DNA of 41,081 nucleotides from an uncultured Pirellulaceae bacterium (GTDB taxonomy: Bacteria; Planctomycetota; Planctomycetia; Pirellulales; Pirellulaceae). The stretch lies in NCBI GenBank assembly GCA_905480235.1, contig CAJQPP010000046.1:1-41081 (forward strand), in the 5' to 3' direction. Positions 9,457 through 18,171 of the stretch are shown piece by piece. Numbering within the stretch: position 1 is the first letter of the stretch; the number at the start of each line of letters is the position of its first letter. A model generated the notes under the pieces. It was not told the origin of the DNA. It worked only from the letters and a program-made list of their open reading frames with translations, and did no database searches. The position numbers and the translations under genes are program-made.

Positions 9457-10235
9457 GGCGTGCGTCCTCCATCGACGGGGATGTTGATTCCATTTACGTA
9501 TGCTGCGGCTGGCGAAGCGAGAAACGCGACGACGGCCCCTAGTTCTTGCGGCCGACCAAACCGTCCAGCCGGAATGGTCGTTTTCATTTGATTTGTAATT
9601 TGAGCAATCGAGGTACCTGCTTGCTCCGCTTGTGTCTCGATTAAGGACTCGAGGCGAGCGGTCCGACAAAGGCCCGGCAACATGTTGTTGACTGTGATTC
9701 CAAAAGGAGCCAGTTCTCCGGCCAACGTCTTGCCCCAACTAGCCACAGCTCCGCGTATCGTATTGGAAACACCTAATCCGGGAATGGGTGTTTTGGCTCC
9801 GATGGAAATGACGTTGATAATCCGTCCAAATTCCGCAGATTTCATGCCTGGGATTAAAGCTTGGGAAAGGATTTGGCTACAAATTAGGTGGGCATCAAAG
9901 GCATCTCGGAATTCCTGTGAGCGCGATTCGGTGACCGGTCCTGCGGCAGGTCCGCCGGTGTTATTTACCAAAATTTCCGCTTGGTTGCCTTGTTCCGTCC
10001 ATTGGGAAAGCAACGTTTCCAATGCGTTTGGATTGAAAAAATCGGCAACCAAATAACGGTGAACCTGATCTCCTGAGCGAGGCAGCTCTTCCATACGTCG
10101 CTGGAGCCGCGTTTCATTTCGAGCCAGTAGGACCAAGTTGGCACCCAGCTCCGCCAGCTCGCTGGCGCAAGCCCACCCGATCCCTTGGGTGCTCCCGCAA
10201 ACCAACGCAGTGCGTCTTTGGAGGTCAAGATTCAT
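9447..10235 (-). CDS. SDR-family oxidoreductase with altered catalytic residues
   Basis: 262 residues. The Rossmann dinucleotide motif appears as GSTQGIG (14-20), and NNTGG and the C-terminal NGINIPVDGG are also typical of FabG-like short-chain dehydrogenases. The usual active-site Tyr-x-x-x-Lys is replaced: the aligned region reads GVSNTIRGAV, giving Ser-x-x-x-Arg. A known subgroup of SDRs lacks the standard tetrad and contains similar SNT-R sequences, so this is probably a subgroup trait and not damage. It is the first gene of the minus-strand trio with the aldehyde dehydrogenase and RidA-like protein, so a role in tryptophan breakdown is likely, but the reaction is unknown. It might bind a nucleotide without acting as a standard dehydrogenase. 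Confidence 0.82.
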   Translation of the reverse strand: MNLDLQRRTALVCGSTQGIGWACASELAELGANLVLLARNETRLQRRMEELPRSGDQVHRYLVADFFNPNALETLLSQWTEQGNQAEILVNNTGGPAAGPVTESRSQEFRDAFDAHLICSQILSQALIPGMKSAEFGRIINVISIGAKTPIPGLGVSNTIRGAVASWGKTLAGELAPFGITVNNMLPGLCRTARLESLIETQAEQAGTSIAQITNQMKTTIPAGRFGRPQELGAVVAFLASPAAAYVNGINIPVDGGRTPCL

Positions 10236-10467
10236 TCAGTCAATCCAGTGGGTGGCGGAGGCATTCTCGGGCTCGGTAAGCCCAAGCCCCAGATCCTAAC
10301 ATTCTTATCGTGGCTTTGAAATTGGCGGAAAAGAAACTCTAATGATGGGATGCTCTGACGGGAAACGTTCAGCATCGCTGGAGCACGAACACGGCAAGGT
10401 AAAATGGTGGCTCGGACTTCGCATTGATGCGAGTTAAGGGCCGCGAAATCCAGAGAGACGAGTATTC
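10236..10467. promoter_or_regulatory. divergent control region of the kynurenine genes
   Basis: 232 bases separate the minus-strand SDR-ALDH-RidA trio from the plus-strand kynureninase. Promoters for both directions must lie here if the trio and kynU-kmo are read divergently. I do not see a clear sigma-70 promoter or a long operator dyad. A small inverted repeat (GGGCT and AGCCC arms, 5-base loop) lies near 10270-10284. Confidence 0.4.
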
Positions 10468-11754
10468 ATGGCACAAGTTGAAACGTACGAACAGCGGTTG
10501 ATGAGGGCACGATCCTTTGACGCAGGAGATGAACTGGCAGCGTTTCGAGATGAATTCCATCTACCAATACAGGATAACGGTGAGCCGGTTCTGTATTTTG
10601 TGGGGAACTCACTTGGTCTCCAGCCTAAACGCACCGAATCCTATATCGCTGAAGAGCTGACGAAATGGCGAGAACTGGGAGTTCGTGGCCATTTTGAATG
10701 TGAACGACCGTGGATGCCGTATCACGAGTTCTTAACCGAAACGATGGCCGAGCTTGTTGGGGCTCAGGCTAACGAAGTGGTCATGATGAATTCGTTGACG
10801 ACCAACTTGCACCTCATGTTGGCAACGTTTTATCGGCCCACGCCAGCACGGCACAAAATTCTGATTGAGGATCATGCGTTTCCTTCGGACTTCCAAACGG
10901 CAAGTTCGCAAATCGAATGGAATGGTTTCGCACCGGAAAACTCCTTGCTCGTGCTGCCCACGGACGGCGCAAGCGTCACGATCAATGAAGAAGCGATTCT
11001 CGAGACGATTCACAGGGAGGGGTCCCAGCTTGCGCTGGTCATGTTGCCGGGTGTGCAATATTACACGGGCCAAGTTTTTCCGATGGAACGCATTGTGGCA
11101 GCCGCCCACGCGGTGGGTGCCAAAGTCGGGTTCGACCTTGCGCATGCGGCTGGTAATATTCGCTTGAACTTGCACGATTGGGATGTCGATTTCGCCGTTT
11201 GGTGCAGCTATAAATATTTGAATTCGGGCCCTGGATCAGTGGGTGGTTGTTTTGTTCATGAACGGCATGCCAGTAACGTGGACTTACCTCGTTTGGCCGG
11301 TTGGTGGGGACATGACAAAGGCACGCGTTTCAAAATGAAAAATGAATTTAAGGCCATTCCAACGGCAGAAGGTTGGCAGCTCAGCAACCCGCCGATTCTT
11401 TCCCTGGCCGCGATTCGAGCCGCTCTGGACGTTTTTAAGGAGGCGGGAGGTATGAGCCCCTTAATCGGAAAATCGACATTGCTGACCCAGTATCTGGATG
11501 TTCAGTTAAGACAACGGTTGGGCGATAGAATAAAGGTGCTCACTCCGGAATCTAGCCGGGGATGTCAGTTATCGTTGGAAATCGATTGCGGTGATTTGCC
11601 GGGGAAGCAGGTGCATCGCCACCTTGAGGCGTCAGGTGTGGAAACGGATTGGCGAGAGCCGAATGTGATTCGCGTGGCGCCCGTGCCACTATACAACTCA
11701 TTCGAGGATTGTTTTCATTTCGTGGAAAAGCTTGCTAACTGCATGAAACCATGA
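10468..11754 (+). CDS. kynU: kynureninase
   Basis: 428 residues, the usual size. This PLP enzyme cleaves kynurenine or 3-hydroxykynurenine to (3-hydroxy)anthranilate and alanine. The PLP lysine is Lys249 in WCSYKYLNSGPG, and the FDLAHAAGN motif that holds the cofactor ring is present at about 223-231. GNSLGLQPK near the N-terminus is also a family hallmark. With kynurenine 3-monooxygenase 65 bases downstream on the same strand, the likely product is 3-hydroxyanthranilate. The ATG start has a purine-rich GAGAGACGAG stretch upstream. Confidence 0.96.
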   Translation: MAQVETYEQRLMRARSFDAGDELAAFRDEFHLPIQDNGEPVLYFVGNSLGLQPKRTESYIAEELTKWRELGVRGHFECERPWMPYHEFLTETMAELVGAQANEVVMMNSLTTNLHLMLATFYRPTPARHKILIEDHAFPSDFQTASSQIEWNGFAPENSLLVLPTDGASVTINEEAILETIHREGSQLALVMLPGVQYYTGQVFPMERIVAAAHAVGAKVGFDLAHAAGNIRLNLHDWDVDFAVWCSYKYLNSGPGSVGGCFVHERHASNVDLPRLAGWWGHDKGTRFKMKNEFKAIPTAEGWQLSNPPILSLAAIRAALDVFKEAGGMSPLIGKSTLLTQYLDVQLRQRLGDRIKVLTPESSRGCQLSLEIDCGDLPGKQVHRHLEASGVETDWREPNVIRVAPVPLYNSFEDCFHFVEKLANCMKP

Positions 11755-11819
11755 ATCCGCCGCCCAGTTTTTCTCAATAAAATATCTGCAATCCAGTAAA
11801 CGCCTGAAAGGCACGCGTC

Positions 11820-13196
11820 ATGAAAAAACCACACCATATATTGATCGCCGGTGCCGGTTTGGTGGGATCGCTTTTGGCACTCATGTTGGGGCAACGCGGG
11901 TATCGTGTGACCGTTCTCGAAAAACGAGATGACATGCGACGGAAATCTTTGTCAGCCGGTCGCTCCATTAATTTGGCGCTGGCTGAGCGTGGTATGAATG
12001 CGTTGCGGCGAGCTGGTTTGATGGAGGAAGTTGAGAAACTTCTTATCCCGATGAAAGGGCGAGTGTTGCATGGGGTCGATTCGCAACTTCTATTTTCTCC
12101 CTACGGACAAAGACCGCATGAGGTCATTTACTCCGTATCACGGGGCGAGTTGAACCAGTTAATGATGACTGCCGCCGAAACGCATTTCGACGTGGATATT
12201 CTATTCAACCAATCTGTCGAGTCGATCGATTTTGATCGGAACGTAGTCAGCATCAAGGATCACTTGGCAGATAAGACTTCCCAATTGGAATTTGAATTGG
12301 TGATTGGCGCCGATGGCGTTGGGTCGGAAGTTCGCAAAGCCATCATGAAAGCGACGGGCGGAAATTTTCAGGTCGACATGTTGGATCATGACTACAAAGA
12401 GCTGTGCATCCCACCGAGGCCTGGCGGCAAGGAAAACGGATGGCAAATGGAGAAAGAAGCATTACACATTTGGCCACGCGGTGGCTACATGTTGATTGCT
12501 TTGCCAAATTTAGACGGAAGCTTCACAGTGACCCTGTTTTTACCGAGTAAGGGGGAGCCGAGTTTCGAGCTGATTGATGAACCGCATGAGTTGAATGAAT
12601 TTTTTGACAGCCAATTTCCGGATGCCAAAGCATTGATTCCTAATTTCCAAGAGGAGTACTTTGAGAACCCCATCGGTCAATTGGGAACCGTTCGTTGTGA
12701 TCGCTGGGTCTTTAATGACAGCGCTTTTATTCTGGGCGATGCTTCGCATGGAATCGTGCCCTTTCACGGGCAAGGGATGAACGCTGGCTTTGAAGATTGT
12801 AGCGAATTGATTCGTTTACTGGACGAGCATGGAGACGATTGGGCCACCGTGCTTCCTGTTTTTGAAGAGATTCGGATGCCCAACGCAAATGCCATCGCTG
12901 AGATGGCGTTGGAAAATTACGTCACGATGCGGGACAGCGTGACGGACGAAAAGTTTAAGCTGAAAAAAGAAATAGGTTTTGAGTTGGAACGCATGTTTCC
13001 CGATCGGTTTATCCCACGATACTCAATGGTAACGTTTCACCGTTATCCCTATGCGGATGTATTTTCCCGAGGGCAGATCCAGGATGAAATCTTAAACGAC
13101 TTGGCCAGTGGGATTGAATCGGCTGGCGATTTTGATCGTCAGCGCGGAAAAGAGTTGGTCGAGTCGCGTTTGCAAGAACTGGCGCAACCAGCCTGA
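11820..13196 (+). CDS. kmo: kynurenine 3-monooxygenase
   Basis: 458 residues. This FAD-dependent aromatic hydroxylase uses NADPH to turn kynurenine into 3-hydroxykynurenine. The N-terminal FAD site GAGLVG is at 11-16, and the second FAD motif GDASHGIVPFHGQGMN is in the last third, with the wording typical of KMO. The N-terminal stretch KSLSAGRSINLALAERG is also diagnostic. The C-terminal region after about residue 380 contains YSMVTFHRYPYA, seen in KMO. The gene follows kynU on the same strand with a 65-base gap and ends 58 bases before the convergent tryptophan 2,3-dioxygenase. Confidence 0.96.
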   Translation: MKKPHHILIAGAGLVGSLLALMLGQRGYRVTVLEKRDDMRRKSLSAGRSINLALAERGMNALRRAGLMEEVEKLLIPMKGRVLHGVDSQLLFSPYGQRPHEVIYSVSRGELNQLMMTAAETHFDVDILFNQSVESIDFDRNVVSIKDHLADKTSQLEFELVIGADGVGSEVRKAIMKATGGNFQVDMLDHDYKELCIPPRPGGKENGWQMEKEALHIWPRGGYMLIALPNLDGSFTVTLFLPSKGEPSFELIDEPHELNEFFDSQFPDAKALIPNFQEEYFENPIGQLGTVRCDRWVFNDSAFILGDASHGIVPFHGQGMNAGFEDCSELIRLLDEHGDDWATVLPVFEEIRMPNANAIAEMALENYVTMRDSVTDEKFKLKKEIGFELERMFPDRFIPRYSMVTFHRYPYADVFSRGQIQDEILNDLASGIESAGDFDRQRGKELVESRLQELAQPA

Positions 13197-13254
13197 ATCC
13201 GGGACTCGTTGGCGTAGGCCGCGGCACCCCTCCCCGAGCAGAGAAATGTCACTT

Positions 13255-14346
13255 TTAGACACTGAATCGAAACCTCATCGAATCGATCACATTTTCTGGA
13301 AGCGTGGGTAGGTCGCTTCGCGGGATAAGAAACGTGGGCAGATTGAAGAGGTCCAAAAAGACACGGTTTTTCTCGGCCGTGCGATTAAGGTAGTCATGGC
13401 CGGATGACCCACCGGTGCCGATTTTAGCTCCCAGCATGCGATGCACCATCATGGCGTGCCGCGACCGCCAAGTGGTGAATAACTCGTCAACCTCCACCAG
13501 ACAGGTCAGGTATCTGTGTGGCAATTGCAACATAGGTTGATCGCGATACAGATTAATGAATATCGCAGCCAGCATGGCCGAATGCGAGAATCGGAACTCC
13601 CCTTCGCTTCGTAGTTCTTCGAATTTCTCTTCGTCGAGGATAGCCGAAAATCGGGTGTTCGTCGCTTCCAGTTCGTGAAGCTGATGATTTCTAACGACCT
13701 CTGGTAGGGTCGGATTATCTTCGATGATTTTGCGATCTTTCGAGAGCATTAAGGCGACGGCCTTTTCATAAGCATCCCAAAAATCGAAGCCTTTAAAATC
13801 AAGAAAGGGCAACCTTTCCAGCCATTTTTCGGTGACTTCCAAGAGGCTGGGTTTGGCTTCGGCAATTTGCATTTTGCCACGATCGACTTCGCTTAAACGA
13901 GAGCAAATGAACTCGCGATCTACGGGTAAACGCATTTCCCGTTTCAGCCCCAACGATATTTCTAATTCCTTGAATTGAACACTTTGAAATCCTGATGCCG
14001 GAATCAGTAAATCCCGGAATTCCAAGAAATCGAGCGGCGTCATCGTCTCCAAGATATCGATTTGTGAGTTTAGCAAACGCTGGATTTTATGGACACGTTC
14101 GAGCCTCGCGACCATTCGCCCCATTTGCCGATCGTCAACGACGTGGTCGTTAAACATCTCAATGATGGAGCCTATTTCATAGAGCATCTGTTTGAACCAG
14201 ATTTCATAGGCTTGGTGCACGATAATGAACAGCATTTCATCATGTGCTGGGGCGCCCCGTTTTTCGCTTTCGAGTTCTTGGGCACCCAGTACCTTATCAA
14301 GCTGCAGGTACTCGCCGTAATACAAGCCGCCGGGCTTTTTGTTCAT
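13255..14346 (-). CDS. kynA: tryptophan 2,3-dioxygenase
   Basis: 363 residues. This haem enzyme opens the indole ring of tryptophan to give N-formylkynurenine, the first step of the pathway served by the neighbouring genes. The N-terminal signature HDEMLFIIVHQAYEIWF is present, with the active-site His44. LDFLEFRD contains the substrate-binding Arg111, His297 in RSRHAMMVHR matches the haem ligand region, and GTGGSSG (311-317) closes the substrate pocket. It is transcribed against kmo, so it must have its own promoter beyond 14346. No kynurenine formamidase is seen nearby. Confidence 0.95.
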   Translation of the reverse strand: MNKKPGGLYYGEYLQLDKVLGAQELESEKRGAPAHDEMLFIIVHQAYEIWFKQMLYEIGSIIEMFNDHVVDDRQMGRMVARLERVHKIQRLLNSQIDILETMTPLDFLEFRDLLIPASGFQSVQFKELEISLGLKREMRLPVDREFICSRLSEVDRGKMQIAEAKPSLLEVTEKWLERLPFLDFKGFDFWDAYEKAVALMLSKDRKIIEDNPTLPEVVRNHQLHELEATNTRFSAILDEEKFEELRSEGEFRFSHSAMLAAIFINLYRDQPMLQLPHRYLTCLVEVDELFTTWRSRHAMMVHRMLGAKIGTGGSSGHDYLNRTAEKNRVFLDLFNLPTFLIPRSDLPTLPENVIDSMRFRFSV

Positions 14347-14404
14347 TTCCGTGCCTAACTTTGGATACTAACAACTGCCCGGGGCGGACGTGTTGGCGTG
14401 ATAA

Positions 14405-15718
14405 TTATGATCGATCACCGGGAATTGCTACCGGACCCGCATCATAATCGTCCCATTTCCACTCTTCCGGAGCCGGTCCTACCATGGTGTCATCCGTCAA
14501 ATACTCATCCCAGAGAATTTCTTGACCTGTGTAGGATGCTTCGCGACCCATGAGCGCCATCATCGTGCTCTTGCACATGTAATCGCCGTTGTTGATGGGT
14601 TGGCCGCTGCGAATGCTCTTGAATAATTCATCATGTTCGACATCGTACATGCTCCGCTTCCGGTCAGTGTAACGCCATTCCATTTCACTTTTGACAACAT
14701 GCCGAAGGATGTGAGCGTTTCCTTTCGTACCAAAGACATTGCATTCGTTTTCTGACCAACAACCGGACATTTGTCGGCAATGAGAAAAAGCTTTGATGCC
14801 ATTAGCCCACTCATAGACGGTGGCAAAGTGATCGTAAGTATTCCCGTATTTGCTATCGATACGTTTTTGTCGACCGCCCACTCCGTAACATCTTATGGGA
14901 GCCTCGTCGCCCATCAGCCATAAACACTTATCCAATGTATGAATGTGTTGTTCGGCAATAAGATCACCTGACAACCAATTGAAGTAGAGCCAGTTTCTCA
15001 TCTGGTATTCCATTTGGCTCCAATCGGGTTTATTTCCGCGGTGCCACAATTCACTGGTCAAATAATTTGCCTCCATGGCAGTGATATCGCCAATGGCTTT
15101 CTCTTCGAGAATCTGGTTCATCGTGGCGTTCACGCCCAAGTCGTAACGCCAGCACAGTCCTGAAACTAGGCTCTTGCCATTTTCCATGCACTTTTTACTG
15201 GCCTCCATCACTCGACGGATGCCAGGGGCATCGGTAGCAATCGGCTTCTCGCAAAAAATGTGTTTGTTATTGTTGGCCGCATATTCCATCTGCCAGGGAC
15301 GGAAAAACGGGGGGGAACACAGAAGCACGACATCCACATCGGTGTCGATGAGTTGTTTGTAACAGTCAAAACCGGTGAAGCAGTGATCATCTTTGACGTC
15401 CATGAAATCTGCGATGTCGATGTTCAGCAATTCCCGGGTCTCGTCGACCTTGTCCTGGAAAGCATCTGCTAATGCCGTGATTTTGATGTTTTTATCGGCG
15501 TGGGTTGCGTTAACCACGGCTCCCCGGCCCCGGCCACCACAACCAATCAAACCGACCTTGAGGGTGTCATCGACACTGTGGTGAAAACCGTGAGCGATCG
15601 GTAATTCCGTCGACATGGCCGCCGCTCCAGCCGCTGCAGCGACAGAAGCCGTTTTCACAAATTGCCGGCGGCTAGGATTGTTTCCGTTATTTTTGTTTGG
15701 TTGTTTTGCTTGGGGCAT
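14405..15718 (-). CDS. Tat-exported Gfo/Idh/MocA-family oxidoreductase
   Basis: 437 residues. Residues 16-22 read SRRQFVK, a twin-arginine export signal, followed by an Ala-rich hydrophobic stretch at about 24-37. The mature part starts with the Rossmann motif GLIGCGGRGRG (about 56-66), and the EKPIATD stretch near residue 155 supplies the Glu-Lys-Pro typical of this NAD(P)-dependent family. Planctomycetes encode many such exported copies, thought to act on sugars or derivatives in the periplasm with the cofactor bound before export. The substrate is unknown. It lies alone between kynA and the divergent biotin ligase. Confidence 0.92.
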   Translation of the reverse strand: MPQAKQPNKNNGNNPSRRQFVKTASVAAAAGAAAMSTELPIAHGFHHSVDDTLKVGLIGCGGRGRGAVVNATHADKNIKITALADAFQDKVDETRELLNIDIADFMDVKDDHCFTGFDCYKQLIDTDVDVVLLCSPPFFRPWQMEYAANNNKHIFCEKPIATDAPGIRRVMEASKKCMENGKSLVSGLCWRYDLGVNATMNQILEEKAIGDITAMEANYLTSELWHRGNKPDWSQMEYQMRNWLYFNWLSGDLIAEQHIHTLDKCLWLMGDEAPIRCYGVGGRQKRIDSKYGNTYDHFATVYEWANGIKAFSHCRQMSGCWSENECNVFGTKGNAHILRHVVKSEMEWRYTDRKRSMYDVEHDELFKSIRSGQPINNGDYMCKSTMMALMGREASYTGQEILWDEYLTDDTMVGPAPEEWKWDDYDAGPVAIPGDRS

Positions 15719-15815
15719 CGTATAACCTCGAAGTCAGAAGACAGCGATAATGTTTTGTTTGAACCCTTCACACTAACGCACGGCAGCGTTTTTTTCCAGT
15801 CTGACGACAGCAGGG

Positions 15816-16619
15816 ATGGCCGACATACCGGGAATTTTGAATTCTATGGAAAAACGTGAACCGAGTCACATGCTGGATTTGCCTGCCATTAAGAGCCAAA
15901 TTGGCGAGGTGAATTTTTGTTTTCGGCAGGAGGTGACTTCTACCAATGATTGGGCGCGAGATTCTGCTTCTCAGTTAAAAGCCGGCGAAATCAACTTGTT
16001 TTTGGCGGAAAATCAAACTGCAGGTCGCGGGCGAGGCGACCATGTATGGTATTCCGGGCCAGGTAGCCTGACTTTCTCGTTGCTAATGCCCTGCCCTTTC
16101 AATTTGCAAGATCCCCGCAGAGGGCTGCTTGCCTTGGCGACCGGGTGCGGAATTTGTACTGCGTTGCGTTCATGGGGCTTTGAAACGCAAATTAAGTGGC
16201 CCAATGATGTGTTCTTTCGCCAACGAAAGTTAGCGGGCGTCCTCATCGAATCAGTCGACCACAATCGAGTGATCATTGGTTGCGGCATTAACGTAAACAA
16301 CGAGGTGAGTTGCATCGAATCCGCCACAAACCTACGCTCGCACGCCTCAGATCCTGTGGATTTGTCCGAGATTTTGATCGCCTTGGTGCGTGCGATCAAT
16401 TGGCGGGTGAGCAGCATCGAACAGGCCCCCGGCGAGCTTATCGGGCTGGTCGCTCAATACGATGGTTTAGTCGGGAAATTAGTCCAGTGGTCGACTGGTC
16501 GAAAGACCGGAACCGGGGTGGCCCAAGGGATTGCTGATGATGGTTCTCTGAGGATACTCACCGATCAGGGTGAGATCGGAGTCCATTCTGGAAGTGTTAC
16601 CGTCCTAAGTAACCTTTAG
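15816..16619 (+). CDS. birA: biotin--[acetyl-CoA-carboxylase] ligase
   Basis: 267 residues from the first ATG; ATGs at 15846 and 15870 are also possible, and none has a clear ribosome site. The catalytic core is complete: TSTNDWA (about 41-47), the biotinyl-AMP loop GRGRGDHVW (70-78), KWPNDV (127-132), and the lysine in RKLAGVLIES (138). A C-terminal SH3-like part follows. No N-terminal winged-helix DNA-binding domain is present, so it should be a simple ligase that attaches biotin to carboxylase carrier domains and not a BirA-type repressor. Confidence 0.94.
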   Translation: MADIPGILNSMEKREPSHMLDLPAIKSQIGEVNFCFRQEVTSTNDWARDSASQLKAGEINLFLAENQTAGRGRGDHVWYSGPGSLTFSLLMPCPFNLQDPRRGLLALATGCGICTALRSWGFETQIKWPNDVFFRQRKLAGVLIESVDHNRVIIGCGINVNNEVSCIESATNLRSHASDPVDLSEILIALVRAINWRVSSIEQAPGELIGLVAQYDGLVGKLVQWSTGRKTGTGVAQGIADDGSLRILTDQGEIGVHSGSVTVLSNL

Positions 16620-16939
16620 GTCGCGTTTTTCGACATTGCAGGAAAGCCAAAATTTGCCAAAGCAGGGGTGGCACGCCTTTTTTCAGCCGACTTTGTGGCG
16701 GAATATTGCCTCGGCTGGGTAGATGCCATATTGCTTAACTGGGTTGTTATTTGTTGTAATAGGGGTTCCGGTAAGGAGCTTATGGAAATCAAGTATCCAA
16801 CCGGTTCTCCGACTTGGAGAATTCAACTCATACATAAAAATGCAAGCGAATCGTATGACTTCGATCCGAAAGGAAACTCGAAAGTATCTACCATCCGCAC
16901 CGATTCAACTGCCCGTTTCTCGTTCTGGAGGTTCCTAAA
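16620..16939. other. intergenic stretch before the small L7/L12-like gene
   Basis: No gene with family resemblance is seen. An open frame across 16668-16958 has an unlikely composition and overlaps the ribosome site and start of the next gene. The last bases carry the ribosome site GGAGGT (16927-16932) for the gene at 16940. A promoter probably lies here but I cannot point to it. Confidence 0.4.
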
Positions 16940-17266
16940 ATGCCATTGTTTGAAGTAGAGACTGACGCGCACATCATCATTACCTGGGCTGATAACGAGG
17001 ATTTGGCAACTGCCATCGCCACGGAATCTTATCCCAGCGAGTCCATCAAGCGACTAACCAAGCGTCCCCGTGACACCTGGGTCATTTCCAAGGGAGTATT
17101 GGGAATTACGCAGGAAGAGGCAGAGATTTGTGGTGTTGCCAGAGATTGCCTTTCCAAAGCCGCCGGCGATAAAGTTCATGCGATCCGGCTTTACATGCAC
17201 GAAACCGGCACCGATTTGGATGAAGCCCGGAAAGTCGTAGAGTCCAATATGGTCATGGGTTGGTAG
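16940..17266 (+). CDS. small protein with an L7/L12 C-terminal-like segment
   Basis: 108 residues. A strong Shine-Dalgarno GGAGGT lies 7 bases before the ATG and a perfect intrinsic terminator follows the stop, so this is a real, separately transcribed gene. The C-terminal segment AIRLYMHETGTDLDEARKVV (about 81-100) matches the pattern of the ribosomal L7/L12 C-terminal helix pair (AIKLY-x-TG-x-L-x-EAK-x-VE), a segment that also occurs in non-ribosomal bacterial proteins. The N-terminal half (about 1-70) is not recognised. It has no signal peptide or membrane helix. Function unknown; contact with translation factors would be a guess. Confidence 0.78.
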   Translation: MPLFEVETDAHIIITWADNEDLATAIATESYPSESIKRLTKRPRDTWVISKGVLGITQEEAEICGVARDCLSKAAGDKVHAIRLYMHETGTDLDEARKVVESNMVMGW

Positions 17267-17312
17267 CACTTTTTTGTTATCAGGCTGACAATTTGCTTGT
17301 GCACCTTATAAG

Positions 17313-17338
17313 CGCCGAAGTTTTTCGGCGTTTTTTTT
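17313..17338 (+). terminator. intrinsic terminator
   Basis: A perfect 7-bp GC-rich stem (CGCCGAA and TTCGGCG) with a 4-base loop is followed directly by eight T residues. It lies 46 bases after the stop of the small gene at 16940 and is a textbook rho-independent terminator. Confidence 0.93.
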
Positions 17339-17472
17339 GTTGGGTTTTGGTGCGGGCGAAGTCTTGGCCCGGATTTTGGGGGCTGTGCCAGAATTGTCAA
17401 TTTCGCAATTGACACCCTCCGCGGTCTATCGTTAGTTTTCGCTCCTCCAACACCGAGAACTTGGCGAAAATC

Positions 17473-17682
17473 ATGCACGAGACCATCAAGATCATTGCAG
17501 TAAACAATCCCGGCGGCCAACCACGACAATTCTGTGTTCAGGTTCGCGACACACAGTTCCAGAATTGGAAACGCTCGGGCGTGTTCTTAGATCAGGCATC
17601 TGCTGATTCCCGCAATCAGGAACTGCAACAATCAGGCAAAGAGGCTCGCATTGTCCATTATCGGCTTCCTACAGCCGCCTGA
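17473..17682 (+). CDS. small hypothetical protein
   Basis: 69 residues from the ATG at 17473; the frame is open four codons further up to a TTG. The residue mix is that of a real soluble protein (VRDTQFQNWKRSGVFLD, then ARIVHYR near the end). I recognise no family. It follows the terminator of the previous gene, so it would need its own promoter in 17339-17472. Ribosome-site support is weak (GAGAAC about 15 bases upstream), so the call is moderate. Confidence 0.5.
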   Translation: MHETIKIIAVNNPGGQPRQFCVQVRDTQFQNWKRSGVFLDQASADSRNQELQQSGKEARIVHYRLPTAA

Positions 17683-18171
17683 AATGCAGACGGGAAGTTG
17701 TCAATCGTGCTTTAGCAGGGCAAAGCGGCTGGTTGCAATCGCTCTACCGGAATTCATCTGGGTACCGTAGCCGCGTCATTGAAACAGCCAAGCTGACGAC
17801 CATTTTCATGGGTCTGTCGGGGTTCCCACGCATATCTCCAGAATTGGGTGTCGGTCGCCGGTTGTGCATCGAATGTCGGGGCCTCTTTTCAGGACGCACT
17901 TGCAGATCGCGTTTTGCGATCCCCCACACTCTAAGTTAATCGGCACCCCCAGTTTTCGAGAATGCTTCGATGAGTGCTTGTCAGATTGGAAGGCGGTTCC
18001 AGCTAACAACCGTTTGCCTCAGAAAAGCTCAACGATAACGGTACGATTTCACAGGGTCTATGCTGTTGACGACATCGTGAGAACGTTAGGATTAGTCAAT
18101 AACCAACATCTATTTCGCCCTGGCTCAGCTCAGTTTTTGACTGAAATAAAAAAGTACCCGATAAGCCTCTC
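17683..18171. other. long intergenic region upstream of the ABC cassette
   Basis: 489 bases without a convincing gene. Open frames here (for example 17864-18175) lack a ribosome site and family resemblance. A compact inverted repeat, GATCGC and GCGATC around a 5-base loop, lies at 17905-17921 and could be an operator or a small RNA hairpin. The promoter of the ABC cassette is presumably in the AT-richer last 150 bases. No Shine-Dalgarno is visible before the ATG at 18172. Confidence 0.4.

Noticed and set aside
15816..16619. A BirA-type biotin repressor
   Set aside because: There is no N-terminal helix-turn-helix domain, so only ligase activity is supported.
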